42,594 nt of DNA, taken from positions 1 to 42,594 of the forward strand of contig JACGYV010000014.1 in NCBI GenBank assembly GCA_014116815.1, written 5' to 3'. Both the position numbers and the translations under genes were made by a program. The notes below the pieces were generated by a model. The model saw nothing but the letters and a program-made list of their open reading frames with translations. It had not been told where the DNA came from and ran no database searches. Each line of letters begins with the position of its first letter. Position 1 is the first letter of the stretch. Positions 16,391 to 25,084 of the stretch are shown here, piece by piece. Source of the stretch: Holosporaceae bacterium 'Namur'. GTDB taxonomy: Bacteria; Pseudomonadota; Alphaproteobacteria; Rickettsiales; Midichloriaceae.

Positions 16391-17497
16391 ATGAAAATAA
16401 TTCTTTTTAGTAACGCGGATTGGCACTTTGTTGCCCATCTTATGCCGATTGCACTTGCGGCTAAGGAAAAAGGTTATGATATAAAAGTTATAACTTGCGT
16501 AAATGAACACGGGGAGGAAATTGAAAAACAGGGTTTGGAGCTGATCCCTATCAACTTGGAACGTTTTAGCTTAAATGTATTCAAAGAATTAAGAATTATC
16601 TTTCAGTTAATATCTGTATATAAAAGAGAAAAACCCGATGTCGTGCAGCATTTTGGGATTAAGCCTATATTGTACGGCAGCATTGCAGCAATATTCAATA
16701 AAGTCCCTAAAGTTATTAATACTTTTTTAGGCATGGGCTTTGTGTTTATAAGTGACAAATTGTGGGTAAAAACCATCAGAGTAGTTTTCACTAATTTACT
16801 TAAGCTGTTCATGATTAAAAAAAACAGCATAATTATTGTGCAAAACAAAGATGATAAGGAACTGCTTTTAAATAAAAATATTGCTAAACCGGCACAAGTT
16901 TTCGCCCAGTGTTCGGTAGGAATAGACTTGAAAGATTTCCTACTCCTACCCGAACCGAGCGGCAAGCCTGTTTTTGCGCTAACGGCACGTATGATTCTTG
17001 ATAAAGGGATAGCTGAGTTTGTTGCGGCAGCCGAGATTATCAAGAATAAAGGATTGGAAGCGGAGTTCTGGCTGGTCGGATCTCCTGATCCCGATAACTC
17101 GAGGTCAGTTACTGAATATCAATTAAGAGAATGGGAAGATAAGAAGATAATTAAATGGCTGGGTTTCCAAAATAATATAAAAGCTATTTGGGAAAAAGCT
17201 CACGTTGCCGTGCTTCCTTCCTATAGAGAAGGCTTAAGTAGAAGCCTTCTTGAAGCTGCCGCTCTCGGTAGAGCGCTTATCACCACCGATGCCCCCGGCT
17301 GCCGGGAACTGGTTGAAGATGGAGTAAATGGCCTGTTAGTTAAAGTAAAAGATACAAATTCACTGGCTGAAGCACTGGAAAAGCTAATTATAGATAATCA
17401 ATTACGTACTTCCCTTGCCTTAAAAGCCAGAGAAACAGTTGTTAGAGATTATAGCGAGGAAATCATAGTTAAACGTATGCTTAAGTTTTATAATTGA
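16391..17497 (+). CDS. Glycosyltransferase family 4 protein
   Basis: 368 residues with a GT-B fold pattern. The acceptor side opens MKIILFSNADWHFVAHLMPI, then DVVQHFGIKPILYGSIAA. The donor side has FALTARMILDKGIAEFVAAA, EFWLVGSPD, and the E-x7-E motif in YREGLSRSLLEAAALGRALI. It likely transfers a sugar from a nucleotide donor to a lipid-linked or surface glycan at the inner membrane. N-acetylgalactosaminyl/diNAcBac-transferase-like (PglA-type) members look similar, but the substrate is not assignable. It is divergent from the epimerase gene. Confidence 0.88.
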   Translation: MKIILFSNADWHFVAHLMPIALAAKEKGYDIKVITCVNEHGEEIEKQGLELIPINLERFSLNVFKELRIIFQLISVYKREKPDVVQHFGIKPILYGSIAAIFNKVPKVINTFLGMGFVFISDKLWVKTIRVVFTNLLKLFMIKKNSIIIVQNKDDKELLLNKNIAKPAQVFAQCSVGIDLKDFLLLPEPSGKPVFALTARMILDKGIAEFVAAAEIIKNKGLEAEFWLVGSPDPDNSRSVTEYQLREWEDKKIIKWLGFQNNIKAIWEKAHVAVLPSYREGLSRSLLEAAALGRALITTDAPGCRELVEDGVNGLLVKVKDTNSLAEALEKLIIDNQLRTSLALKARETVVRDYSEEIIVKRMLKFYN

Positions 17498-17512
17498 TCT
17501 ACTTTAACCATC

Positions 17513-17542
17513 AGCAAGTATAAGTAAATATTCATACTTGCT
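17513..17542. repeat. Inverted repeat between convergent genes
   Basis: AGCAAGTAT (17513-17521) pairs perfectly with ATACTTGCT (17534-17542) across a 12-nt loop. It lies between the stops of the glycosyltransferase and the convergent orphan gene, so a shared transcription end is plausible. No T-run follows on either strand, so I do not call it a classical terminator. Confidence 0.45.
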
Positions 17543-17553
17543 AATAAAATCAG

Positions 17554-18999
17554 TTAAATACCTCTACCTGTTTGGCAAATCTTGTTTTCTCCAGATTCGG
17601 TTGGAATAGATGGGTTTAGTCTAATAGGAGCTGCAAGCTTTCTAAAACCTCCGGAGGTACCGGGAGCCTGAGTAAGAGTAAATTTTTTGGGCGGAACATT
17701 CTCTTTATTTTTAGTTTCTTCTGCTAACTTTATTTTATCTACATAAGAAATATGTTGTACTTGAACATTCCCTTCGGTTAAATCCGGGCTATTTTTCTGG
17801 GTATTAGTTTCGCCGGCGTTATCGGAAGTACCATCTGCTAATTCAGGTAATTCCCTATATTGCTTTGAAGCTTCTTCGCTTAGCAATTCAGAAAAGATAA
17901 GTTTCTCTTTCTCTTTACCTTTGACAAAACCTGACAATCTCATTGTAGCCAACGCGGAAACAGGGGTTCTCGTTGGTTTTATCTCTACTTTTTCAATATC
18001 CGTTGTATATTCAAGTTCAGGGTCATCATATCCTTTTGGAAAAGCAATTTGCTTAAAGCTTCTGATAGTAACCACCAAAATAGGATCATCCTCAAATAAT
18101 AAACAAAAAAGTTTTAACCCTCTTCTGTTATCAGTATGTAATAATTCTAATCCTATTGAATCAATGAATTGGTTTTTCAAGTAATCGTATTCCTGTTTCC
18201 TTGAGGGGTCTTTTTTACAAAGATCATAACATGATTCGAATAACTTTATATTTGTAGAAAATATTTTTATCAATACTTTAAAAACTACTTTTGAATTAGT
18301 GATTAGATTTCCATCCTTTATTATATCCAAAATTAAGTTCTGCACCGGAGCTGTAATTGCCGACATATAATCATTTATTTTTTCAATTAATTCAAATGAC
18401 TCCAGAGTATTACGAATATTACTCGATAGTGTATATGTTCCCAAATACAGATTTTTAAACTGAGCGCTTGTTTCATAAGTTTCATCAGCTCTCTTTATTT
18501 TAGTAATTTCAGAATTAGTAATTTCTTTTTGAAAATACTCCATTTTAGTTGATAATTCTTTTTTTATGTTTTCTACATAAGTGAAATTTAGTTTCAATGC
18601 TTGAAAAAGCATCTCTGCTAGTTGATTAATAACTTCTTCCGGAAAAATTCCTGAAATTTTTTGTAACTGCTCAGACGCTCCATCAATAGTATAGTTTTCT
18701 TTAATAAATAAAATTGAAGCATCCGCGAAATCTGCAAAGTATCGTTTATCGGAATCATTTTTTAAATAACTTATTGCGAGCTTCATAACTTCTTTATATT
18801 TTTTATTTAAAAATAAGTTTATGGTTACATCATTATATTCATCTTTATTTTCATTTCTTTTCCTTCCTATAATATTTTTGTAAAATATACTAATATTATT
18901 AGTATTTACCTCATCTTCTCTTCTGGCTCTTTTATTATTCTCATCTTTAAGTATTGCTTGGCTGCTTTGCACAAGCTTCTCTTCCGGTCTTCTTTTCAT
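17554..18999 (-). CDS. Orphan protein with NLS-like N-terminus, possible effector
   Basis: 481 residues that I do not recognise. It begins MKRRPEEKLVQ and has NKRARREDE near residues 23-31, two basic clusters spaced like a bipartite nuclear localisation signal. The middle (about 45-330) is helical with charged and aromatic residues. The last ~130 residues are low-complexity and Pro/Thr/Glu-rich (SDNAGETNTQKNSPDLTEG). There is no signal peptide or membrane helix. It is divergent from another orphan gene with a low-complexity N-terminus. A host-targeted role is a guess from these features only. Confidence 0.6.
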   Translation of the reverse strand: MKRRPEEKLVQSSQAILKDENNKRARREDEVNTNNISIFYKNIIGRKRNENKDEYNDVTINLFLNKKYKEVMKLAISYLKNDSDKRYFADFADASILFIKENYTIDGASEQLQKISGIFPEEVINQLAEMLFQALKLNFTYVENIKKELSTKMEYFQKEITNSEITKIKRADETYETSAQFKNLYLGTYTLSSNIRNTLESFELIEKINDYMSAITAPVQNLILDIIKDGNLITNSKVVFKVLIKIFSTNIKLFESCYDLCKKDPSRKQEYDYLKNQFIDSIGLELLHTDNRRGLKLFCLLFEDDPILVVTIRSFKQIAFPKGYDDPELEYTTDIEKVEIKPTRTPVSALATMRLSGFVKGKEKEKLIFSELLSEEASKQYRELPELADGTSDNAGETNTQKNSPDLTEGNVQVQHISYVDKIKLAEETKNKENVPPKKFTLTQAPGTSGGFRKLAAPIRLNPSIPTESGENKICQTGRGI

Positions 19000-19316
19000 A
19001 AATAATCTTGCTTAAATTAATATAAGGTTAAGTCGTGGTTATGTGCTTAGATTTATTTTGGAATAAATCATCAACTATTCCAGCTAAATTTAATAATGAA
19101 TTTAAAAATGCTGTTGAGTTATAGTAATCATTTTCTATAAACGCAATAAAAATTTAATATATATAGGTAAAATGTTTATATAATATTAAGCTTACTTTTT
19201 AAGTAACTGATCAAGATATTATTTACACTAGCAAATATATAGTTGTTTTAACAATTTATTCTCAATATAGTTAATATAATATTAATTTATAATTTAAAAT
19301 TCAAAGGGGAAATAAA
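19000..19316. other. Long AT-rich divergent intergenic region
   Basis: 317 bases, very AT-rich, between two divergent orphan genes. The right end carries the RBS AAAGGGGA that serves the GTG start at 19317. The element TATAATATTAA occurs near 19175 and again, as ATAATATTAAT, near 19275, and could serve as promoter -10 regions. No gene, RNA or clear terminator is seen. Confidence 0.5.
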
Positions 19317-20819
19317 GTGAGGGGAAGCGGGGGAAAATCTACACCAAAAGTAGGGTTGGGCAGAAATATACCATCATTAGTATTAGATAGTATAGAAAGT
19401 AAGCAAGATGATAAAACACCTATTAATTATGCATTGTTATCACCAAGAATGCCCGCCTTAAAACAAACTGAAGTTAATGAAAGTTTACCGGGAAGAAAAT
19501 TAAGGTCACCGCTTATTTTATCAGTTGATTCAATATCAAGTACAAAGGAACCCAAGGGTGCATTTTTAACCCCGAGAGGAACTTCTTCCGGAGAAAATTT
19601 ATTATCCAGGGGGATAAAATTAATTAGAAGAACCAGTAGTCGAGAGCTAAGCTCGGAAGCAGATAATACAACCCCTGATATAAAAAATAGCACAAGTACT
19701 CCTGCTACCCCGAGAAGTGCCGGAGAAAATGAATTTTCACCCAGAAAAAATAATTTCAGTTTTTTTGGATTTAGACTTTCGCCGCGGAGTGAAAATAAAA
19801 TTACTAAAAGAAATACATTAATTATAAATTTTAGGGATGCCGAAGCTCCGAAAGATCGGAAGAAGGCAGCTATAGCTATAGTAAATCAAAACGAATTATT
19901 TGAAGAAAATTACCTCCACTTCCTAAAATTGGCTAATGATATGGTAGCGAACCGGGAAAAATATGAAAATAACGGATATTTTGTGAACCCTATTCTTCCT
20001 TTAGATAGAAAAGAACAAGCTGATGAAGTATATACATTTATGCTAAGATTAGCAGAGAACTCTACTAAAAGCCTTACCGCTCGAACTGATTCGTTAATTC
20101 CTCCCGGCAACATAGTTTGTATCGGGGTTAACTTCATAAATGATGATAAGAAAGACGGAGCTTATACTAGAAAAGTCGGGGGAATTAAAGAGTTTCTAAA
20201 TGAATGTAATACTGCTATTTGTAGCATAGAAAAAGTTAAGGCATTACTAGAAGTAATAACTGTAAAATACCCTTTAACTATGCACTTAATAACCCCTTTA
20301 GAAGAAAGTATAGCATCCGATTACAGACCCATGTTTAAACATGGGACATATTTTATGGAACGTGACCCCGAGTTTGCTCAAAGATGGATTGAGCATCAGG
20401 GTTTAAAGAAACAGTTTAAAATTGAACTTACTAATTTTATTTCCTTAGGTATGGAAAAACCCGATAAGTTTGAAGATAAAATGAGAAACATCTCAAAAAT
20501 AGTTGCAGAATTTTATATTAAAGATTTAATTATGATGCCGGATGATGAAGACAGAAAATACGGCACAAAAAAAAGAGAAGAAGCAATAGAAAAAATTGAG
20601 ATCCATGTAAGAGAATTACAAAAAAATGAAAACTTCTTAGCAACCGCTTTAAGAGAAGCAGAGGTAAAATTTTCCAATGATAATCAATTATCTGCAAAGA
20701 TAGATGAGCAAACTCAACAAAGCAAAAGGTCTTTTCGAGTAGTGGGGAAGCATACATCCCGCCTTGAAAAAGAAAAAAAAGAATTGAAAGAAAAAGGAAA
20801 AGAAAGAAAGTTTAATTAA
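19317..20819 (+). CDS. Orphan protein with repeated S/T-P-R motifs, possible effector
   Basis: 500 residues that I do not recognise. The start is GTG with RBS AAAGGGGA 7 nt before it. The first ~165 residues are disordered-looking and hold repeated Ser/Thr-Pro-Arg motifs: LSPR at 41-44, LTPR at 85-88, ATPR at 130-133, FSPR at 140-143, LSPR at 154-157. Further S/T-P pairs lie in between. Residues 165-460 look folded and helical. The tail is a highly charged KE-rich helix, KEKKELKEKGKERK. There is no signal peptide. S/T-P-x-K/R-like motifs recall eukaryotic proline-directed kinase sites, but that use is an inference. Confidence 0.6.
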   Translation: MRGSGGKSTPKVGLGRNIPSLVLDSIESKQDDKTPINYALLSPRMPALKQTEVNESLPGRKLRSPLILSVDSISSTKEPKGAFLTPRGTSSGENLLSRGIKLIRRTSSRELSSEADNTTPDIKNSTSTPATPRSAGENEFSPRKNNFSFFGFRLSPRSENKITKRNTLIINFRDAEAPKDRKKAAIAIVNQNELFEENYLHFLKLANDMVANREKYENNGYFVNPILPLDRKEQADEVYTFMLRLAENSTKSLTARTDSLIPPGNIVCIGVNFINDDKKDGAYTRKVGGIKEFLNECNTAICSIEKVKALLEVITVKYPLTMHLITPLEESIASDYRPMFKHGTYFMERDPEFAQRWIEHQGLKKQFKIELTNFISLGMEKPDKFEDKMRNISKIVAEFYIKDLIMMPDDEDRKYGTKKREEAIEKIEIHVRELQKNENFLATALREAEVKFSNDNQLSAKIDEQTQQSKRSFRVVGKHTSRLEKEKKELKEKGKERKFN

Positions 20820-20869
20820 AACATACTAACTTCATAATCACTTTTATAAGATATACAACCTGAGGACAT

Positions 20870-20995
20870 ATGAAAAATAGACAACCGACTAAAGGGTCTG
20901 CTCAGAACTATTCAGTAAAAGCTAAACAATTAAAGCAGCGAGCATTAAATTCTAAGAAGCAAGCTATAAGGGATAAAGGTAAAAAAGGTAAATAG
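20870..20995 (+). CDS. Small basic protein, 41 residues
   Basis: A short frame with RBS TGAGGA 5 nt before the ATG. It reads MKNRQPTKGSAQNYSVKAKQ, then LKQRALNSKKQAIRDKGKKG and a final K. About a third of the residues are Lys or Arg and there are no acidic residues apart from one Asp. It lies 50 nt after the 500-residue orphan, on the same strand. It could be a nucleic-acid-binding peptide or simply a lineage-specific small protein. Coding status rests on the RBS and the composition. Confidence 0.5.
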   Translation: MKNRQPTKGSAQNYSVKAKQLKQRALNSKKQAIRDKGKKGK

Positions 20996-21023
20996 ACTTA
21001 AGATGTATATTATTAATGAATAC

Positions 21024-21890
21024 TTAAGCAGCCGGTTTGGTAGCAACAATTTCCAGATTATGATCATATAAAATCACACTGCCGTTTTGATTAACAGGGA
21101 ATTTTGATATATAAACATTAACAATTTCATTAATAAACTTATCTGCCTCCAAGCTATTAATACTTTTTAAATGATGATAATAAGGTAGCCAGCTTTTTAT
21201 TTGCATCTTCAATTGTGCTGTATTATTTAAAAAATTTTTATCTTCTACATTACGGATACTTACTATCTGAAAGTTATTTTTTTCGAGCAATGCAGCATAT
21301 TCCCCTACCGTAAAACGTTTCATATGACTTTTAAAGTTGGTAAAATAAGCTTTCCACTTTGCACTTTTAACCAATCTGTCAGCAATATCCTGAACAGGAT
21401 CGCCCCCTTTTGAGGCTAACCTTAAATAACAAATGCCGTTCGGCTTAAGAGCAGTAAACATTCCTTTTAACACTTTATCGTTATTTGATATCCAATGCAG
21501 TACTGAAAAGGAAGTTATGATATCAAACTTTTCTTTATGCGAATTATAAAGATTAGCATCACCGGCGAATTTATTTAGAAAGCTTAAGTTTTTTATATAT
21601 TTATAATCTTGCTTAGCTATGTTAACTACAGCTTCATCGCTATCAATTCCGATTACATACCCGTGCGGCACATAGTTTGCCATCATAGCAGTGATATTTC
21701 CGACCCCCGAACCGATATCTAAAATAGATTCATCCCCTTGAAAGATATAATCTTGAAAAAAGAATTTTGTTGCCCAGCTTTGTTGCAGGAGCGCATTTTC
21801 CGCATAATTATCCGCATACCAACGCTTTGATGCACCTGCAAATGCGTTTAAGCTGCTCAGGATAAATAATAAGAAAAAAATTTTTTTCAT
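21024..21890 (-). CDS. Exported SAM-dependent methyltransferase-like protein
   Basis: 288 residues. The N-terminus MKKIFFLLFILSSLNAFA is a convincing signal peptide. A class I methyltransferase domain follows: motif I ILDIGSGVGN at 56-65, the acidic VIGIDSDEAV, and SFSVLHWISN, as in Tam/trans-aconitate and UbiE-like enzymes. A methyltransferase exported through Sec is odd because S-adenosylmethionine is a cytoplasmic cofactor. It may act outside the cell, for example in a host, or have lost activity. It lies downstream of a membrane orphan on the same strand. Confidence 0.8.
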   Translation of the reverse strand: MKKIFFLLFILSSLNAFAGASKRWYADNYAENALLQQSWATKFFFQDYIFQGDESILDIGSGVGNITAMMANYVPHGYVIGIDSDEAVVNIAKQDYKYIKNLSFLNKFAGDANLYNSHKEKFDIITSFSVLHWISNNDKVLKGMFTALKPNGICYLRLASKGGDPVQDIADRLVKSAKWKAYFTNFKSHMKRFTVGEYAALLEKNNFQIVSIRNVEDKNFLNNTAQLKMQIKSWLPYYHHLKSINSLEADKFINEIVNVYISKFPVNQNGSVILYDHNLEIVATKPAA

Positions 21891-21910
21891 ATATAAAATT
21901 GAAATTTCTT

Positions 21911-21943
21911 ATTGCTCATTTTTTATAATTATTATTGAGCAAT
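21911..21943. repeat. Inverted repeat between two minus-strand genes
   Basis: ATTGCTCA (21911-21918) and TGAGCAAT (21936-21943) are perfect inverted copies with a 17-nt AT-only loop. It lies after the stop of the 353-residue orphan and before the methyltransferase-like gene. It may be a weak terminator or an operator. Confidence 0.4.
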
Positions 21944-21953
21944 GTAAATAAAA

Positions 21954-23015
21954 TTATTCCGATATAAATATCGGGTATATAGTATTCATTACATTACTAC
22001 AAGTAATCCCTATCGCAGCAACGGTATAATCTTTTGCACCGAACAATTTTGCAACACTTTTACCGGCAACCTTAGCCCAAGCATTCCAATTGAAGCGCTT
22101 ACCTGACTCTAGGGTAATATTATCTTCAAACAAAATATTTTTAATAAGATTAGCTGTAAGCTCAGAATCAAATGAGGAATCAGTAGCAAGTTTAACTGCT
22201 TCTTTTAACCCTCTACCGGAAAAGTTTTTTAAATGGAATTTAGCTTGATACTTAAAATCTGCTTGTAATTTCTCACTTATAAGTATGTTTTCAGCCTCTT
22301 CATTGCAGGTTACGGAGCTTTCTGAATTTAAATTCTTAGATATATTTTCTTCAAGCGTATTTTCTAAATAGCTATATGCACTTGAGATTAGCGGCATACC
22401 TAAGCTGGTAATAATTTTAGCCGAACTGAAATAAATAGAATCATTTTTACTCCATCCATTATACCATAAAACTTTTTCCGTCACATAGCAGCTATATATA
22501 CCGGAAACAACTTTTACCGCATTATTATTAACAAAATTTCCGATTCCACCCATCACTCCATCAAAACATTCGGAAGCTATATACCCTGCACCCGATATAA
22601 TTAACGCTGAAGCAGTCAGATTTATAATGTTAGGGTTTATGTATTTATAACTTAAAGCGAGTACTGAAATTGAAGCTAGAGACAGCGTTGCGTCATATAG
22701 CTTTGTTGCCCACGGATCATAATTATAAGCTTCACCGGTTGCCTCTTCACTTTCTTCTTCAAAAGTCAAAGATGTAGAAATATTATTTAAAAGCCCATCG
22801 CTAAATCGGTTATTATAAAGGTTACCTAATTCATCCCCATAAATTGGTTGGGTACCGTTTGAACTTATTAAATTTTTTAAATTAAAAAATGACCCGATAT
22901 CATCATATTGAACGTTTAACATATCATTATAATATTGATAATTAGGGCAATAACCACTACTTAAAGCTAAAATAAACAGATCTACGGATACATCATATTC
23001 ACTAATTAAGTCCAT
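21954..23015 (-). CDS. Orphan membrane-associated protein
   Basis: 353 residues, not recognised. Residues ~105-175 are hydrophobic with two or three possible membrane segments (LYDATLSLASISVLALSYKY, NLTASALIISGAGYIASE). The flanks are polar and acidic. The C-terminus has further small-residue helices. RBS AGAAGG lies 10 nt before the ATG. Glycine- and alanine-rich helices of this kind occur in membrane-inserting secreted proteins, but no function can be assigned. Confidence 0.6.
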   Translation of the reverse strand: MDLISEYDVSVDLFILALSSGYCPNYQYYNDMLNVQYDDIGSFFNLKNLISSNGTQPIYGDELGNLYNNRFSDGLLNNISTSLTFEEESEEATGEAYNYDPWATKLYDATLSLASISVLALSYKYINPNIINLTASALIISGAGYIASECFDGVMGGIGNFVNNNAVKVVSGIYSCYVTEKVLWYNGWSKNDSIYFSSAKIITSLGMPLISSAYSYLENTLEENISKNLNSESSVTCNEEAENILISEKLQADFKYQAKFHLKNFSGRGLKEAVKLATDSSFDSELTANLIKNILFEDNITLESGKRFNWNAWAKVAGKSVAKLFGAKDYTVAAIGITCSNVMNTIYPIFISE

Positions 23016-23168
23016 GATTAATTACCTTCTCCCCTTATATATTTAAAGTATGTCATAATTAATTAAATTATGCACCAATGTTTTCTTAAGATAAATTGTG
23101 CCGATATTATCAGTAAAACCCGATATAAGCAATAAAAAATATTGTTTATAAATCAACTGATATATAGA

Positions 23169-24191
23169 TTAATTTAAAGTTTTTAAAATATTTGTTACAG
23201 TATGTATAATCCATTCTCCTACCACCTTAGAACTATACTTTGCTTTAACTAAATTTAAACCTTCTCCGGCCAAACTGTTTGCAAGCTCTTCATTTTTTAT
23301 TAAAAGCTCAATTTTATCCGCCAAGCTTTCAGGATTATCATTTTCTGCAAACAATCCGTTTAGTCGATCGGTAATAATATTGCTCGGCCCTTCCGTTTTA
23401 GTTGAAATGACCGGTGTCGAATATTTAAATGCTTCTAAGATTACTATTCCAAATGGCTCATGCAATGAAGGAAGGCAAAAGATATCTATACTTTTATAAA
23501 AGCTTTCCTTATCTTCCACCCATCCTATAAACTTTACTTTATCAGCGAGCTGTAGAGTCCTAACCATCTTTTCCAAATTTTCTCGCTCTTCACCGTCACC
23601 TCCTATGATAGCTTTAAACTCAACTTTTTTTTGCTCTAATATTGATAAAGCTTTTAGAAATATATCAAAACCTTTTTTCTTTACAAATCGGCCGACCGTG
23701 CCGATTATCGGAGGGTTACAAAATTGAGGAGCTATAAACTGGATATCGTTATTAATTTCAATCATATTTGGTATAGTAAATACGTTTTTATAGCCTATTT
23801 GTTTTATTTTTTCATTTAAGTCTTCTGCAACGGTGATTATAGCATTGCTTTTAAACAATTGTTTAAAACTGTAATTATGACATAGTGAGATAATCGGAAT
23901 GTTATTTGCAGCGAATTGAAGTATTCTTGCCGCCCTATTACCATGCGTAATAATGCAATCAGGTTTTTCAGCCTTTATAATTTTTTTAAGCCTAATAATA
24001 GTAAAAGGATCATATTTTGAGAAATTTGAAACAGGATAAAAATCTTCTTTTAAGTATTTTTTAATTTCCGCATTTTTGTTAATAATTTGAACGACTTTAC
24101 AGCCGACTTGAGTGAGAGCGTTAGTATAATCTAAAAAAGCTTGCTCAATTCCGCCAAGCCCTTTACCCAACATTGCATTTAAAATTTTCAT
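23169..24191 (-). CDS. Glycosyltransferase family 4 protein
   Basis: 340 residues. It opens MKILNAMLGKGLGGIEQAFL, the glycine-rich acceptor-side loop of GT4 enzymes. The donor half contains GTVGRFVKKKGFDIFLKALS, AIIGGDGEERENLEKMVR, KVKFIGWVED, and the E-x7-E motif HEPFGIVILEAFKYSTPVI. It probably adds a sugar to lipopolysaccharide core or another surface glycan. No acceptor can be named. It stands apart from the epimerase/GT pair 7 kb away. Confidence 0.88.
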   Translation of the reverse strand: MKILNAMLGKGLGGIEQAFLDYTNALTQVGCKVVQIINKNAEIKKYLKEDFYPVSNFSKYDPFTIIRLKKIIKAEKPDCIITHGNRAARILQFAANNIPIISLCHNYSFKQLFKSNAIITVAEDLNEKIKQIGYKNVFTIPNMIEINNDIQFIAPQFCNPPIIGTVGRFVKKKGFDIFLKALSILEQKKVEFKAIIGGDGEERENLEKMVRTLQLADKVKFIGWVEDKESFYKSIDIFCLPSLHEPFGIVILEAFKYSTPVISTKTEGPSNIITDRLNGLFAENDNPESLADKIELLIKNEELANSLAGEGLNLVKAKYSSKVVGEWIIHTVTNILKTLN

Positions 24192-24288
24192 TTGGTTATT
24201 TTATATTCCGAGATATTTAATTACCAAATTAGCATTTAATTAAAAATATGAGAAGTTTTTGTTTGCTGGTTGAGTAATAATAGTATGC

Positions 24289-24969
24289 TTATAAATTTTC
24301 TGCTTGTTGATTCTTAAATTTTAAAGCTATTAGGTATACTTCTGATGAATCATCATAGCTCGCATCCGGCTTAAAGTATTTAACTGTCCCGAAATGTTTT
24401 TTTGCTTCATCAAGGAGGAATTTTTCTTCCTTACCTTTTAAAAGTTTAGCAACAAAACATCCACCCTTATTTAATTTTTTAACTGCAAACTCTAAAGCAA
24501 ACCCCACAAGCTCAACTAATCTTAAGTGATCAATCTGCCTATCACCACAGGCATTAGCTGCCATATCGGAAAGAACGACATCAACTTTATCAGGCAAAGT
24601 TCCTTGGAATTCATTATTGTCAATTAGCTCCAAAAAATCACCTTCAATTAAAAGCACCCCTTCTACCGGTTCAATTTCTTTTAAATCAATCCCGATTATT
24701 TTTGCTTTGTTTGCCTTTTCTTTTGCAATCTGCAACCATCCACCCGGAGCTGCTCCCAGATCTATTATACACTTTGCATTATTTAAAATTTTGAACTTCT
24801 CATCTATTTCAAGCAACTTAAATGCAGCTCTTGATCTATACCCTTTCTTCTTGCAAAGGTTCACGTAAGGATCATTTATATGGCGCTGCAACCAATTAAT
24901 CGAACCGATTTTTCTTCCCTTGGCTGTTTTAAGTTTTTGTTTTGGATTTCTAAAGCTTTTATCTTTCAA
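24289..24969 (-). CDS. rlmE: 23S rRNA (uridine 2'-O) methyltransferase RlmE
   Basis: 226 residues. It has NWLQRHINDPYVNLCKKKGY then RSRAAFKLLEID, the SAM motif IIDLGAAPGGWLQIA, and the catalytic K-D-K-E set seen in AAFKLLEID, VVLSDMAANACGD, CFVAKLLKG and DDSSEVYLIA. RlmE (FtsJ/RrmJ) modifies U2552 of 23S rRNA late in 50S assembly. The start is TTG at 24969; no in-frame ATG precedes NWLQRH, and the nearest upstream ATG is out of frame. ftsH, its neighbour in E. coli, is absent here. Confidence 0.93.
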   Translation of the reverse strand: MKDKSFRNPKQKLKTAKGRKIGSINWLQRHINDPYVNLCKKKGYRSRAAFKLLEIDEKFKILNNAKCIIDLGAAPGGWLQIAKEKANKAKIIGIDLKEIEPVEGVLLIEGDFLELIDNNEFQGTLPDKVDVVLSDMAANACGDRQIDHLRLVELVGFALEFAVKKLNKGGCFVAKLLKGKEEKFLLDEAKKHFGTVKYFKPDASYDDSSEVYLIALKFKNQQAENL

Positions 24970-25084
24970 GTTATACTACCATTATTTCATTCCGGTATTA
25001 TAAGCACTTATCGTTTAAACCTCAATCTCTGCTTTTGTAAAAATTAAAATACAACCAGACTAAAGCTTAGAAAACAAAAGTAAA

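Noticed and set aside
19420..19790. S/T-P-R repeats as a nucleotide repeat or CRISPR-like array
   Set aside because: The DNA around each motif differs in sequence and spacing; the repetition is only at the protein level.
23054..23072. Near palindrome CATAATT-AATTA-AATTATG as an operator
   Set aside because: It is A/T-rich apart from its ends and lies 40 nt upstream of an orphan gene; no known binding protein fits.
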